Assembly: GCA_023333565.1 (NCBI GenBank)
Contig: JAJKFH010000741.1
Span: 310,001-374,000, forward strand
Source of the DNA: Puffinus mauretanicus
Taxonomy: Eukaryota; Chordata; Aves; Procellariiformes; Procellariidae
DNA: 64,000 bases
Reading direction: 5' to 3'
Part shown: piece by piece, positions 24,401-34,900 of the stretch
How the letters are laid out: each line of letters starts with the position of its first letter
Position numbering within the stretch: the first letter of the stretch is position 1
Notes under the pieces: generated by a model
The model's input: the letters and a program-made list of their open reading frames with translations, nothing else
Told to the model about the DNA's origin: nothing
Database searches by the model: none
Program-made: the position numbers and the translations under genes

Positions 24401-26502
24401 AACATTCAGCTTCTAGAACTGGATTATTAGATATTAGCAGCTTAGTGGTATATTTCAGAGTTAAACAGGATAAATGAAAATATACTTGCATACTAACCTT
24501 TAAATTTTGCAATTATATTACAATTCCTGTGACTGGTCTATCTTCCCATTTAACAAAATAAAAATAATTGAAACAGCACAGAAAATACCAGAAACATATA
24601 AGCAGGATGAAGAGACAAACTGTACTTTTTGCCTAACCATATTTGCATATTTACTTCAATTTATATTAGGTTAGATTTAGCCTCTAAAATCTTGACATTT
24701 TCCAGAATCATCATCAAATGATGCTAGTTAAATGTTGGGAGATGTAGTTTGCTGGTGACAGTGCTGAAAGTATGGTTGGGCAGTGGTGATAGAGACAGAA
24801 AGCGGCTAATAGAAATATGAAGATTTCCCACTTTTTTTAATAAAGAAATCCACAAGAATTTTTCCAGCCTGCATGTAAGCAAAAACTCGCCAGGTAGTTC
24901 AGTGGTGGAGTAATTTCCCTGTCTCCTTCCCCAGCATATTTATGGCATAATCTTTGAATATGCACAAATTGTGAGGTGGGTATGCGTGTGTTGAGCACAG
25001 TGCCCGAGGGAAAGGGGGAGGAAGTACTGCGTATTATTTTCCGGCAAAGGAGGATTTTCGGTGAGAATGCTATAACCCATGAGTATCTCACTTCATCCCT
25101 GAGTTTAGATGCAACACAGTTTTTGAAATCCTACCTAAGTTACAGATTTCCAAAAGACAAAAGGTTCTCCATAATATTAGAGAATCTAACTGTCATTTGT
25201 TGGCAGAGACTTGCAGACTCTCAAAATTGCTATGGATTTGAGTTTTTCCTATGTCCTCTAAGAATTCTGCTGTCAAAAACTAGAGAAGAAAGTGTTGGTA
25301 TAACTTATTCACTCTGCCACTTCTTCATCTCCCCTCCGTGCATCGCTAAGTTATTCCTGTCAAACAGCAGATCCTTCAGGCTCATAAAATGCTTCTCCAA
25401 GTGTACATTTTACTTTTTAATTTTACCAGAATGCACTAAATTTAAAGCAGGTTAAGACACAGTCTTGGGGAAATACTTCTCCCCTCTCATGCACTGCACT
25501 GAAGTTCCTTATTTCTCTGCCCAATTCTTATTTATGATGGCCAGGAACTGGTGTAGAGTCTCAGTGCTGACAGAAAAAACAGGGAAATCCTTTATGGAAA
25601 AACAATTCTTCCATATTCTTTTATCCACTTGCATTTTGGGGGCAGTCCTCCTCCCTGAATGCGTGGGCGGTTCTCTCCGTACCAGTAGACTATTCCGAAA
25701 TTGTGCCATGCATCGTTTGATTTTACTGCTGATTTTCAAGTTAATGGTTTAAACCGTAGGAGGTGACTTTCCAGCCTTGTTCTCAAGGTGGGATCATGCC
25801 CGTTGCAGTCCTCCGTAGTGGGAAGTCCGTGGGTAAAAGACGTTTGTTCGCCACCTGTGAGGGGCTGAGGGGAGAAGAGCGAAAGGTGGTAACCTCACCA
25901 GCCAAGCCGGGGCAGCGGGGGCTGGCGGAGGCTGCGCATTTAAGGATGTATTGGATTAGGCTGGTGTTATTTCAGTCTTTTTCTGGGATGTTGAGTCGTG
26001 ACATGAGAGTGCTCCTTGCAGCTGGGATGGAGTTTTAAGCATCTTTTGTTTGTGAGGCTGATCTTTAATGTTGATAGCATGCCTGGTTATTCTAACAAGC
26101 AAATGCAAAAATCCAGCTGGATTTTTCATGTGTTTTTTCGTAACATCGTTTTGGTTGTTAAATGGTGTCAGCAGCTTCTTGGACACGGTTGCTGTACTTC
26201 TTTTAATTGAAAAGAGGGAAAATATAATAACAGTTTCGGGATCTCCTGATCCCTTCCTCTCAGCAGCTATGTAACCCCCAGAGTTGGTCACAAACTAAAC
26301 GCAATAAAAAAATCACGAGCCATTTTTGAAAATTTTGGCAGCATGACTCTGTTTTTTGCTCGGTTATTACTTTGACTCAAGGTTTTAATCAATCGCTGCA
26401 TTTCTGAAAGGAAGGTGAAAGGGCAGACAAACAGTCTTGAATTTTCTTAACTTTTAAGGTGGCAAAGTGGTCAAATAGTATAGACTGAGCTGTTTTGTGG
26501 TA
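18403..26502. other. no gene recognised
   Basis: About 8 kb without recognised transposons. Landmarks are a T-rich tract at 19198-19265, AT-rich DNA around 21660-21730, repeated acatatgt words at 21200-21285, and a candidate 62-bp exon at 22662-22723 (see findings). A 159-codon forward frame at 24976-25455 looks random. The segment 25765-25940 is GC-richer but has no promoter signature. Confidence 0.5.
19230..19265. repeat. T-rich homopolymer tract
   Basis: Two T-runs (11 and 18 or more) separated by cctttttc. On the minus strand this reads as an A-rich tail immediately after ccatt, which could be the tail of an old retrocopy. No target duplication or recognisable body is seen at higher coordinates, so I leave it as simple sequence. 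Confidence 0.8.
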
Positions 26503-27024
26503 GTGGCTGTCCTGGTTTCGGCTGGGATAGGGTTAAATTTCTTCCTAGTGCTGTGTTTTGGATTTAGTATGAGGAGAATGTTGATAACACACTGATGTTT
26601 TCAGTTGTTGCTAAGTACCCTGATAGTCAAGGACAGCTTCCATGCTCTGCCAAGCAGAGGCTGGGAGGAAGCATAGCTGGGACAGCCAGCCCAGCTGGCC
26701 AATGGGGTATTCCATACCATGTGACATCATGCTCAGTATATGAACAGTAGGCGTGATCCAGGAAGTAGCGATCGCTACTTGTTTATCGGTCAGCGCGGGT
26801 GGTGAGCAATTGCATTGTGCATCACTCATTTTATATATTCTATCATTATCATTCTTATTTTTCCTTTTCTGTTCCATTAAACTGTCTTTATCTCAACCCA
26901 CGAGTTTTTCTCACTCTCACCCTTCTGATTCTCTCCCCGTCCCACTGCGGGGGGGGGGTGGGGGGGAGTGAGCGAGCAGCTGCGTGGGGTTTGGTTGCCT
27001 GCCAGGTTAAGCCACAACAGTGGC
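26503..27024 (+). mobile_element. solo ERV LTR (ERVL-like) with 5-bp target duplication
   Basis: The LTR spans 26508-27019 (512 bp), beginning TGTCCTGGTTTCGGCTGGG and ending in CCACAACA, with the TG...CA ends of a retroviral LTR. It is flanked by a perfect 5-bp duplication, gtggc, at 26503-26507 and 27020-27024. A 5-bp duplication is typical of ERVL-class (class III) elements. Inside are a weakened TATA region (agtatatgaac, about 26735-26745), an ATTAAA polyadenylation signal at 26876-26881 followed by the family-typical 'ctgtctttatctcaaccca', and a G-rich stretch at 26949-26968. No internal viral sequence adjoins it, so it is a solo LTR left by recombination. It has no viral coding capacity. 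Confidence 0.92.
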
Positions 27025-30000
27025 TCATGACTTTTCCAGATTCCCGGCCTACATCAAGAGCAGAAGTTCTATGTGTTTAGCAAAACAGCTAATTGCTAAA
27101 TTCGACCTAAATTCAAATATATATCATGTGCCTATATTTTCCTGCAAATCTGTGTGTTAAGCTAAGCTGACAACGTTCAGGAGGTGATAGTTTTACACCT
27201 TGTTTTTACTTTCTGTCTGCAGGTGTGGCCATGATTGTTATTTCCATTTTGTTTGCTTTGCAAGCATGTCGATCTTTAAATGTAACATCTGGTGATAAAT
27301 ATAACTAAAAATGCTTCTACAGCTTCATATCAGGTTTTTGTCGAATGCACAGAAACTGCCTTCAACATCTATATCCCTGTCAGTGTTATTAATGAAAGAA
27401 AGAAGTTGTGTGGAACAAATGTTTGCTTTTCCTCATTATCCCCCACAGGAATTGTTACCACAAATAGGCAACAGAAAAGATATTAACCAACAGAAAAGAA
27501 AATGTGAAGAGATAGCTCGGGCTTTAAAACTTGCATATTGCAGAGTCTAAAAATACTCAAAAGCATATTTTTCCTGACCGTAAAGGGTAGAAACTTTTAA
27601 TCTGACTTTTCATAGACCAAGTCAAATGCTTATAATAGAAAATGAACATAAATTCTTAAACAGCTTGGAAATTGAAAAGATTGATTTTCTTTACCTATAT
27701 GGCAATTTGTTGGGATAAAGAAACCATAAACACACACTACTAGAAATTCTGTGTAGTATTGTAGATGGCATTTCCAGCAACTGCAAAATGAAAGGAGAAT
27801 GATGTATAGAATTTAAATCAAGAGCTGTTATTAGACTTTTTGAATGAAATTATGGCTGAATAATACTCCTGCAATTCCACCTTAGGATATTCACCCACTT
27901 CATTTAAATATTCTTACTTTTTAAAAAAGTATAATTGTCTGCCTAAGTTGATTTTTCTTTTTTTTTAATTAAGGTGGGTCTCTGGCAAGTTTCTGGTTGA
28001 TACCCCCAGGTTTCTTTCATCAGAAATTTTGGAATTTGCCCGAGTTTATGTTGTGTCACACCTACCTAGTGAAGTAGGTTTATGAGGGAGGAGCGAATTG
28101 CGCTTTTTTCCTGCGTGCTGAAGCTCTCCTCACCGCATCCTGCTCCTCTGCAGACGGGTCTGGAAGAGAAACACGTGCTTGGTCTGCTTTGCACAGATGA
28201 AACGGCGTACCAGAAAAGCCGTGCGGGAAATGAGCAACGTGCACACACAGAGAGCCATTCGCGCAGGCTTGTAGGTCGCACTGAGTCCTATATATTAGAT
28301 TGTATTTAAGCTGATTTAGAAAATAAAAATGGTGACAGTTTGCGCCAAGAGATTCTGTTGTTGCTGCTCAGAAGTAATTGTAACTGTAGGGTTGATTCAG
28401 ACCCATACCTGTGAACACACAGAGAGAGCATTTTTGTGTCCTTGACATTTTTATGATTTTTTTAAGGTCAGGTGCAGATGTGTGTACTGAGAGAGAGGGG
28501 GATGAAATAGTAACCAAAATCTGTTAAAATGACATTCTGACATTTTTATTAGATCCAAGTATGTCCATTTCTCCTGAGAATTAGTGCATTGTATATAATA
28601 CCGTATTATTCACACTTCATTGCTGTTCTGCTTTCTGATGTCTTCCAATAGAGAAAACCAGCTGCTATCTGTTCCAGGCAACCGTGGACACGTGGCCTTT
28701 ATGAACAGAACCCACAACTTCCAGCTGGTTGCAGCTGCGAAAGAGCAGCGTTTACATTTCTGATCATTTTATGTTGTAGTTAATCCTTAAAAGTAAAGGG
28801 AGATGCACTTCTCCCGATATAGGACAAGAACTAGAGCATGAGGGAGCAGCAAAGCATGCGACAGCAGTGCGAGTCCCAGAAAAGACCGGGGCAGAAGCGT
28901 GTGCCGGAGCGAGGCAGCGGTTTTGGAGCAGCGGTGTGAGGAGCGGGACGCATCGCCTGCCGCTGCAGCACGGCGCACACGGCCTGCCGAGAAGAGCTCG
29001 TCTTCTCGCTGCAAGCAATTAAGGAAAATAAAAAAAATTAACTCGCAGTCCCATCACTGAAAGTGGCCCCAATTTGATGGAACTCTAGAGCAGATATGAA
29101 AGCGTTGCTTTTATCGGAAATTGTTTCAGATTCTGTCTTTTGTGCTAAGTTTAATAGTATCAACAGCTAAAAAGGAGATGTGAAAATAGCGTTGCCATCC
29201 AGGTGAAAGCTGTGTAGTCTTCAAGTCGCTCTTGCTGGTGGTTGGTTGGCTTCTCTTTTCCTGTTGTGCATCTCCATATTCTTAGGTGAATTATATGCAG
29301 TGCAGAGATTTTAAAGGAATTATTGGTGTTCAAATGTTTATTCTGCTTAGCAAACTGGGTAGGTTTGTCCTCCCCACCCTATTAGTAGAGCTCTCTGGAA
29401 AGAAGATACCTCAGGGAAGGTATTCATTGATGATATAATATTTATTTACAAGACTGAAGAAATATCTTCACTTAAAATTTAGAATTAAGCATGTCTATCT
29501 CAAACTGATGTGCCCTTATTTGCAGAAGGGGTGATGCAGACTATTGTGACCAACCTTCGAGTGGAGATACCCAATTCAAAGTGCTGTATCAGACCTGGCA
29601 TGAGAACACAGTGACAAAGCCCAAAGGTTCATGAAAACAAGTGTACAGCAAAGTCGTATGCATGTCATGCCAGGAGATTTGGTGGGTACGTTTGCAGGGC
29701 GTTACCAGAGATCTGGTGGAAGACTTCATATCTGGGAAGATAAGATGGGTTAATCCAGGATAAAGTTTGAAAAAAAGCTTTTTAGTGTGTAAATTAATTT
29801 CCGCATCTTGGGTTTTCTATGCAAGAGGTGATTTTCCTGGGAAAAGAAGAGGGAAAGTTATGACACTTCTGCTGCCCTGTGTGTGTGTCTTAGGATGATA
29901 CAGACCTTTCTCATGTATTATGTAGTTTACTTTCTACTGGCGTGCGACAGCCCAGAACAGACTTTGATCAACTTTAAAAAGCGTCTGTATAGTTTCTGCT

Positions 30001-30068
30001 TTATAGGAGATGTTCAATTTAGGCTTGTATTCTGGAATATATTCTATGATATGATAAACTTGAATGTA
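27025..30068. other. no gene recognised
   Basis: AT-rich sequence with one GC-richer patch at about 28850-29000, which contains CpGs on a background of short frames open on both strands. No transposon, RNA gene or convincing exon was seen. Confidence 0.5.
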
Positions 30069-30591
30069 GATCACAGGATAACTCAGGCTGGAGGTGACCT
30101 CAGGAGGTCCCTGTCCAACTCCTGCTCAAAGCAGGTCACCTCTGGGGTCAGACCAGGCTGCTCAGGGCTTGATCTAGATGGGACATGAAAACCTCCAAGA
30201 ACGGAGGTGATGCAACCTCTTTGGGCAGCCTGTGTCACGGCAGGGCTGTCCTCATGGAGGAAAAGATGCTCCTTGCCTCCAGCCTGAACCTCCCTTGTTT
30301 CAGCTGAGGCCCGTTGCCTCTTGTCGTCCCCCAAGTGCCTCTCAGGGTGCAGTGAGGGCCAGCACCTCCCCAGGCAGCCGAGGGGGACAAGGTGGCTGCC
30401 TCGCCAGGGCCTGTCCACCACCCCAGCCGGGGAGCAGGGCGGGGGAGCCAGGCAGCCCCAGCTCAAGGTGAGCTTGGATGTTGCTGACACCATCCCTGCG
30501 TGCCTGGGCAATGTTCATGATGTCCTCCTTTGTAGCCTGTCCCTGCTCCCAGCTCCCGCGGGCTGTCTTTTAGTCATCATGAATTCACAGT
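30069..30591 (-). mobile_element. CR1 LINE, 3' part of an LTR-split copy
   Basis: Antisense CR1. Its 3' end starts at about 30069 (atcacaggataactcaggct) and its untranslated region runs to about 30345, with phrases such as 'ctgctcaaagcaggt' and 'gttgcctcttgtcgtcc'. From about 30455 to 30591 the minus strand encodes the linker that follows the endonuclease domain of CR1 ORF2, recognisable as W-E-Q-G-Q-A-T-K-E-D and R-R-D-G-V-S-N-I-Q-A. The reverse-transcriptase domain that should lie between linker and untranslated region is absent, so about 2 kb has been lost. The stretch 30346-30454 is GC-rich and of uncertain origin. The copy continues on the other side of the LTR at 31153. Confidence 0.85.
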
Positions 30592-31157
30592 TGTCTTGGT
30601 TTCGGCTGGGATGGAGTTAATTTTCTTCCCAGTAGCTGGTGTAGTGCTGTGTTTTGGATTTAGGATGAGAATAACATCGATAACCCACTGATGTTTTAGC
30701 TGTTGCTGAGCAGTGCTTACGCTAGTCAAGGACTTTTCAGCTTCTCCTGCCCTGCCAGCGAGAAGCTGGGAGGGGGCACAGCCAGGACAGCTGACCCAAA
30801 TTGGCCAAAGGGGTATTCCATACCATATGACGTCAAGCTCAGTGTATAGAAACTGGGGGGAGTTGGCCGGGGGGCGGCGACCACTGCTCGGGAACTGTCT
30901 GGGCATCGGTCAGTGGGTGGTGAGCAATTGCCTTGTGCATTACTTGTTTTGTATATTCTTTTATCATTATTATTATTATTATTACTATTAGTATTATTTT
31001 CCCCTTCCTTTTCTGTCCTATTAAAGTGTCTTTATCTCAACCCACAAATTTTACTTGTTTTTTCCCGATTCTCTCCCCCATCCCACTGCGGGGTGGGGGA
31101 GTGAGCAAACGGCTGTGTGGTGTTTAGCTGCCTGCTGGGTTAAATCACACCACCAGT
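30587..31157 (+). mobile_element. solo ERV LTR (ERVL-like) inserted in CR1
   Basis: The LTR spans 30592-31152 (561 bp), from TGTCTTGGTTTCGGCTGGG to CACACCA, and belongs to the same family as the copy at 26.5 kb. Flanks acagt (30587-30591) and ccagt (31153-31157) form a 5-bp target duplication with one mismatch. The ccagt copy fits the ancestral CR1 codon better. The promoter region keeps a perfect TGACGTCA (CRE/ATF site) at 30828-30835 and a TATA-like gtgtatag shortly after. ATTAAA at 31020-31025 is the polyadenylation signal. A (TAT)n-like run at 30962-30992 is part of the family sequence. No internal viral region remains. Confidence 0.92.
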
Positions 31158-31990
31158 TTAGCCAAACCAGTCTCCTGATAGATCCACATGTTTTCCTGAG
31201 TTTTGGGATGGACCATTCTCACACTTGGGGGAAGCTGACCTTAAAGCTCTGCCAGATTTCCTGAGCTGCCTCCCGTGGGATCCCAAACGCCAGTTCCCTG
31301 AATAACCCAAAGTCTGCTCTCCTGAAGCCCAGGTCTGTGCTCTGCTACTCTCCTTCCTCTCTCTCCCCTCTGGATCGTGATCCCCACGGTTTCATGGTCA
31401 CTGCAGCCAAGGCTGCCTTGGATTATCACATTCCCAAACAGAGCTTCCTTGCTGGTGCACAGCAAACCCAGTCGTGCACCGGCTCTGCTGGCCGCTCCAG
31501 GACCAGTATCAAGAAGTTATACCTGACACCCTCTACAAATCTTCTTGACCACTTGTGTCCCACCATGTTGGCTTTCCAGCAGACGTCAGGGAAGTTAAAG
31601 ACCCCTACAAGAGCCAGGGTCAAAACTTCTTCAAGTTATTTAAGGAAGGTTTCCTTCATTTCCTCACCCTGATCGGGTGGTCCCGCAGTGTCACCCTCAC
31701 TGGCCTCCCCTCTGCCTCTGACCCGCAGCTCTCCCCCAGCCGTCCCCCATCCCTAGCAGAGCTGTGACATCTAATCTGCTCCCTCACGTGGAGGCCAGCC
31801 GCCCTCCTCATCCTCCCTGCCCCTCCTTCCACCCCTCCCTCCAGCCTGCAGCGTCCCACCCTGTCGCCGTTACTCCAGCGATGCTGTGGCTCGGTGGCCG
31901 CACGTGGCTCCTCCTGCCGCCTTCCCAGGCTGGGTGCGTCCGTGCGCACGCAGGCGAGGCAGGCAGCCCTTCGCCCTGCTCCGAAATTCC
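31153..31990 (-). pseudogene. CR1 ORF2 endonuclease-domain relic
   Basis: Minus-strand remains of the apurinic-type endonuclease at the N terminus of CR1 ORF2, which nicks the target DNA during LINE insertion. Reading from high to low coordinates: T-D-A-P-S-L-G-R-R-Q-E-E near 31950-31915 (family: YTNARS-like start); the L-H-V-R-E-Q block near 31795; P-P-D-Q-G-E-E near 31680; G-V-F-N-F-P-D-V-C-W at about 31605-31576, where the usual catalytic Asp of G-D-F-N is Val; S-R-R-F-V-E; G-C-S-D-H-E, with the S-D-H catalytic box intact at 31402-31391; and finally the linker ending in V-W-L-N at 31160, exactly at the LTR. Several stops and frame changes make it non-functional. Frames at 31.3-31.9 kb on the plus strand are its shadows. 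Confidence 0.85.
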
Positions 31991-34900
31991 TCAGGTCTCT
32001 CTTGCTCCTGATGCTCCGCAGCCTTTTGGCATGTGATGACTTCGGCCGAATGCCGGTTCTGCAGGTGATGTGCAGGATCTGTTTCTATGCTTGTGGGGGA
32101 CGGCTGGTTTGTGACGTGATGTGGTTGTTAGCCATTGAGTTCAGTCAAAATATAAAATCAAACAACAGTTAAGATTTATGGAATCATCGTCTTACAAAAG
32201 GCTATTGAAAAGCAGAAGCAATAATAAAAGAGCTGGAAGAAAAAGAATTGCTTGGTGCTCTGACAACTGAAGATGTAGCTGCAGGTGAAGTTATTGTTGC
32301 TGGGCTCAAAATCTAAAATTTTAATGTTCGCTCTGCTTCCGCCAAGTGCGAGGAATGAATTTTTCTGCATGCCTGACCTTCTTTGCGATCTGGTGGTGTC
32401 AGATTGTTACTTGCATGTAGCTTCATTTGCTAACGCAAACCCCGGGTTTGGTGACCGCTGTTGGTGCTACACGACTGAGTGATGCTTCGCTGCCCTTCCC
32501 AGGCTTTCCTATCTGAGCGAAATACTGACTAAGATGATCTGAGCTCCTCTGTTGCTAGATGAGTCCACGTGCGATTGGGCTACTTTCAATTATAGAATGC
32601 TGAAAGCTTTGAATTCTTGCTCTGGACTAGTTATTAACGTTGGTATCACACTGTGATAAAACCACATTTTTAATCTTGCAGTACTTAAGGTACATAAAGC
32701 ATCACTGCTGTTTGAGATTTACTGGCTTCCCACTGCTCAAGTTCACTTTGTCAGCAGTGGAGGAAAGTCAGCTTTCAGTTCGTAGGTAAAATGGAGAGAA
32801 CTGGAAAAAGCGATTGTTGTTCAAAGGTCTTCTGTTGGCGAGGGGAAAATTACAGAGTAAGTACAAATTGTCTACTTAGTTTAATTAAAATAAAAAAAAG
32901 GAAAGCAACCCCTGCCCCTCAAATCTCAGTAACATATGGGAATTATAGAAACGTTGGTAATAGTTAACAAATTATTAAGTCTTATCTCTTCACCAGTTAA
33001 GGTTATCTTAGGTTCCTGTGGATGGTATTTAGATCTTAACCGCAAACGTTTTTTTCCCAGGAAATATAGGACGAGGAGCAGTGCTTAAGATCAAGACTAT
33101 TACAGTCTGGAGCTGAGGTAGGGCTGCCTCGACTCAGCAGCCTGGGTGACCTGCGTTTTGGGTTATCCCGCTTCTGCTCAAGCAGCTACAGCTCTTCCTG
33201 CCTTTCCTTTGCTCCGAAGGCTTTCTGTCAGTAGATTTCCAGCAGCCCCAGAAAGCTTTGGCTAACCCTTTCCGGGGGTTTTGCAGAGCAGAACACATGA
33301 TCTGAACCTTCACAGCGAATTAAGACCTGACCGCATCCGCCGGCGGCGGCTCACGATTTTACGCGTTGGCAGGGGCTCGGGGAGGGTGCGAGTGCCCCGG
33401 TGCAGTTTGCTTTTCACACTTTGACATCTGTGAGCAAAGAGGGTAATGTACCGATGATAATTAGGTATTTCAGCACCAGCACCTCACTACTTAGTAATAG
33501 TTTTTGATGAAATTACGTAATTTCACCACCTCCACCTTTCTTTTTTTTGACAGCCAGTGTTAGAGCCAGATTCTTTACTGCTGTAAATAGGCGTTAAAAC
33601 TGCTTTAATTACTCCGGTTTACCCCAACGGACGGGGTACTTTGACACCTTCTCTTTAGCGCAACCTAATTACATTTGCACAGGCAACAATTTTCACAAAT
33701 CATTTGATCTTGTCAAACGGGTTCGTCTTTGACCAGAATCTGCTCCTCAAACTTCCAGCTCCTTAAAAAAAATGTGATTATAAGCATAACTTTATATACA
33801 GGAGTTGATTTGAGCTGTCTCCGGCTGGCACAGGACGGATGTTTCCCTCCAGACCATGCAGAGGGAATTGGAGAGTGAGGCGCTGCAGCCAAAATAAATA
33901 TACTCGCAAAGCAGGTCAGATTTCAGAGTTTTGGTGCAAGACGTGGTGGCCTTCAAACACGGTATCTCAGCTATTTTCTGTATGAGGGTTTTTAAATTTA
34001 TATGTTGTTTTATGCAAATTGCGATCCATTTCATGGATGGACTTCTGGGCGATGAGTGTTTCTAGATCTATATTCCTACAGTCAGCTGGTGCCACACCAC
34101 TACAGAGTTTCAGATTATGCCGGCAAATACAGACATGTCTTTTCCATTGAAAGAAGCAGAAGACATGGGTCTACATCCCTCAGCTGACTTTGGAAATCTA
34201 GGCACTCTGTTTTATTTAGTCTTGAAATAAAGAATGTCCATTTTATTGTGTTTGTTTTAATCAAACTTTTCCTCAACAAGCTGTCGACGTGGATATTTAG
34301 AAACAAGCTTTGCTTGTCTTCGCAGAGGTGCCACTGTTTGTTTGTGCAGATGGGCGACAGCTCCTTTCTCCTTCCTAAATACTGCTGCGGCCGTACCGCC
34401 AGCGTGTCACTGGATGGTGCATCTGCAGATTACCCGTGAGGAATTCACTCGGATTTTCAGCAGCTTCAGAAAGCACATTTATGTGTTCATTTATCTGGCA
34501 GCACGTAGCCAGAAAGATTGCTAGCCAGGTAGAAATGTCATTCATGCCTCTCTCTGATAAAATTTAGATAAATAAAACTCAGAGAGGAAACTGAAGAAGA
34601 GATTCATCGAGAAATGACAAACTGTTAGAAACTTCCTTTTTGAAAAATGCAGCGTAACATCAGAAACCAAAAGAGAGAAAGTTTTTATGATGACCACAGC
34701 ACGACTCCAGCTTTTATCTTTACTAAGAGATAATATATTCACAATATCCCATTGTCTTTCCTTAGAGGGAGTTTCAAAGACGCCTGAGGAAGACTCCTAC
34801 TGTCTGTTAGCTCTAATTTCAGTGCTATACTGTAATTATACTGGGCTGCTGTTTCAGTCTGGGGCTTCTGAATATCCAGCTTGAGAGTACTGTGGGTGCA

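Noticed and set aside
24976..25455. 159-codon plus-strand frame
   Set aside because: No family resemblance and a composition that follows the local base content.
31656..32172. Plus-strand Pro/Ser-rich frames at 31.3-32.2 kb
   Set aside because: They are antisense shadows of the CR1 endonuclease relic.
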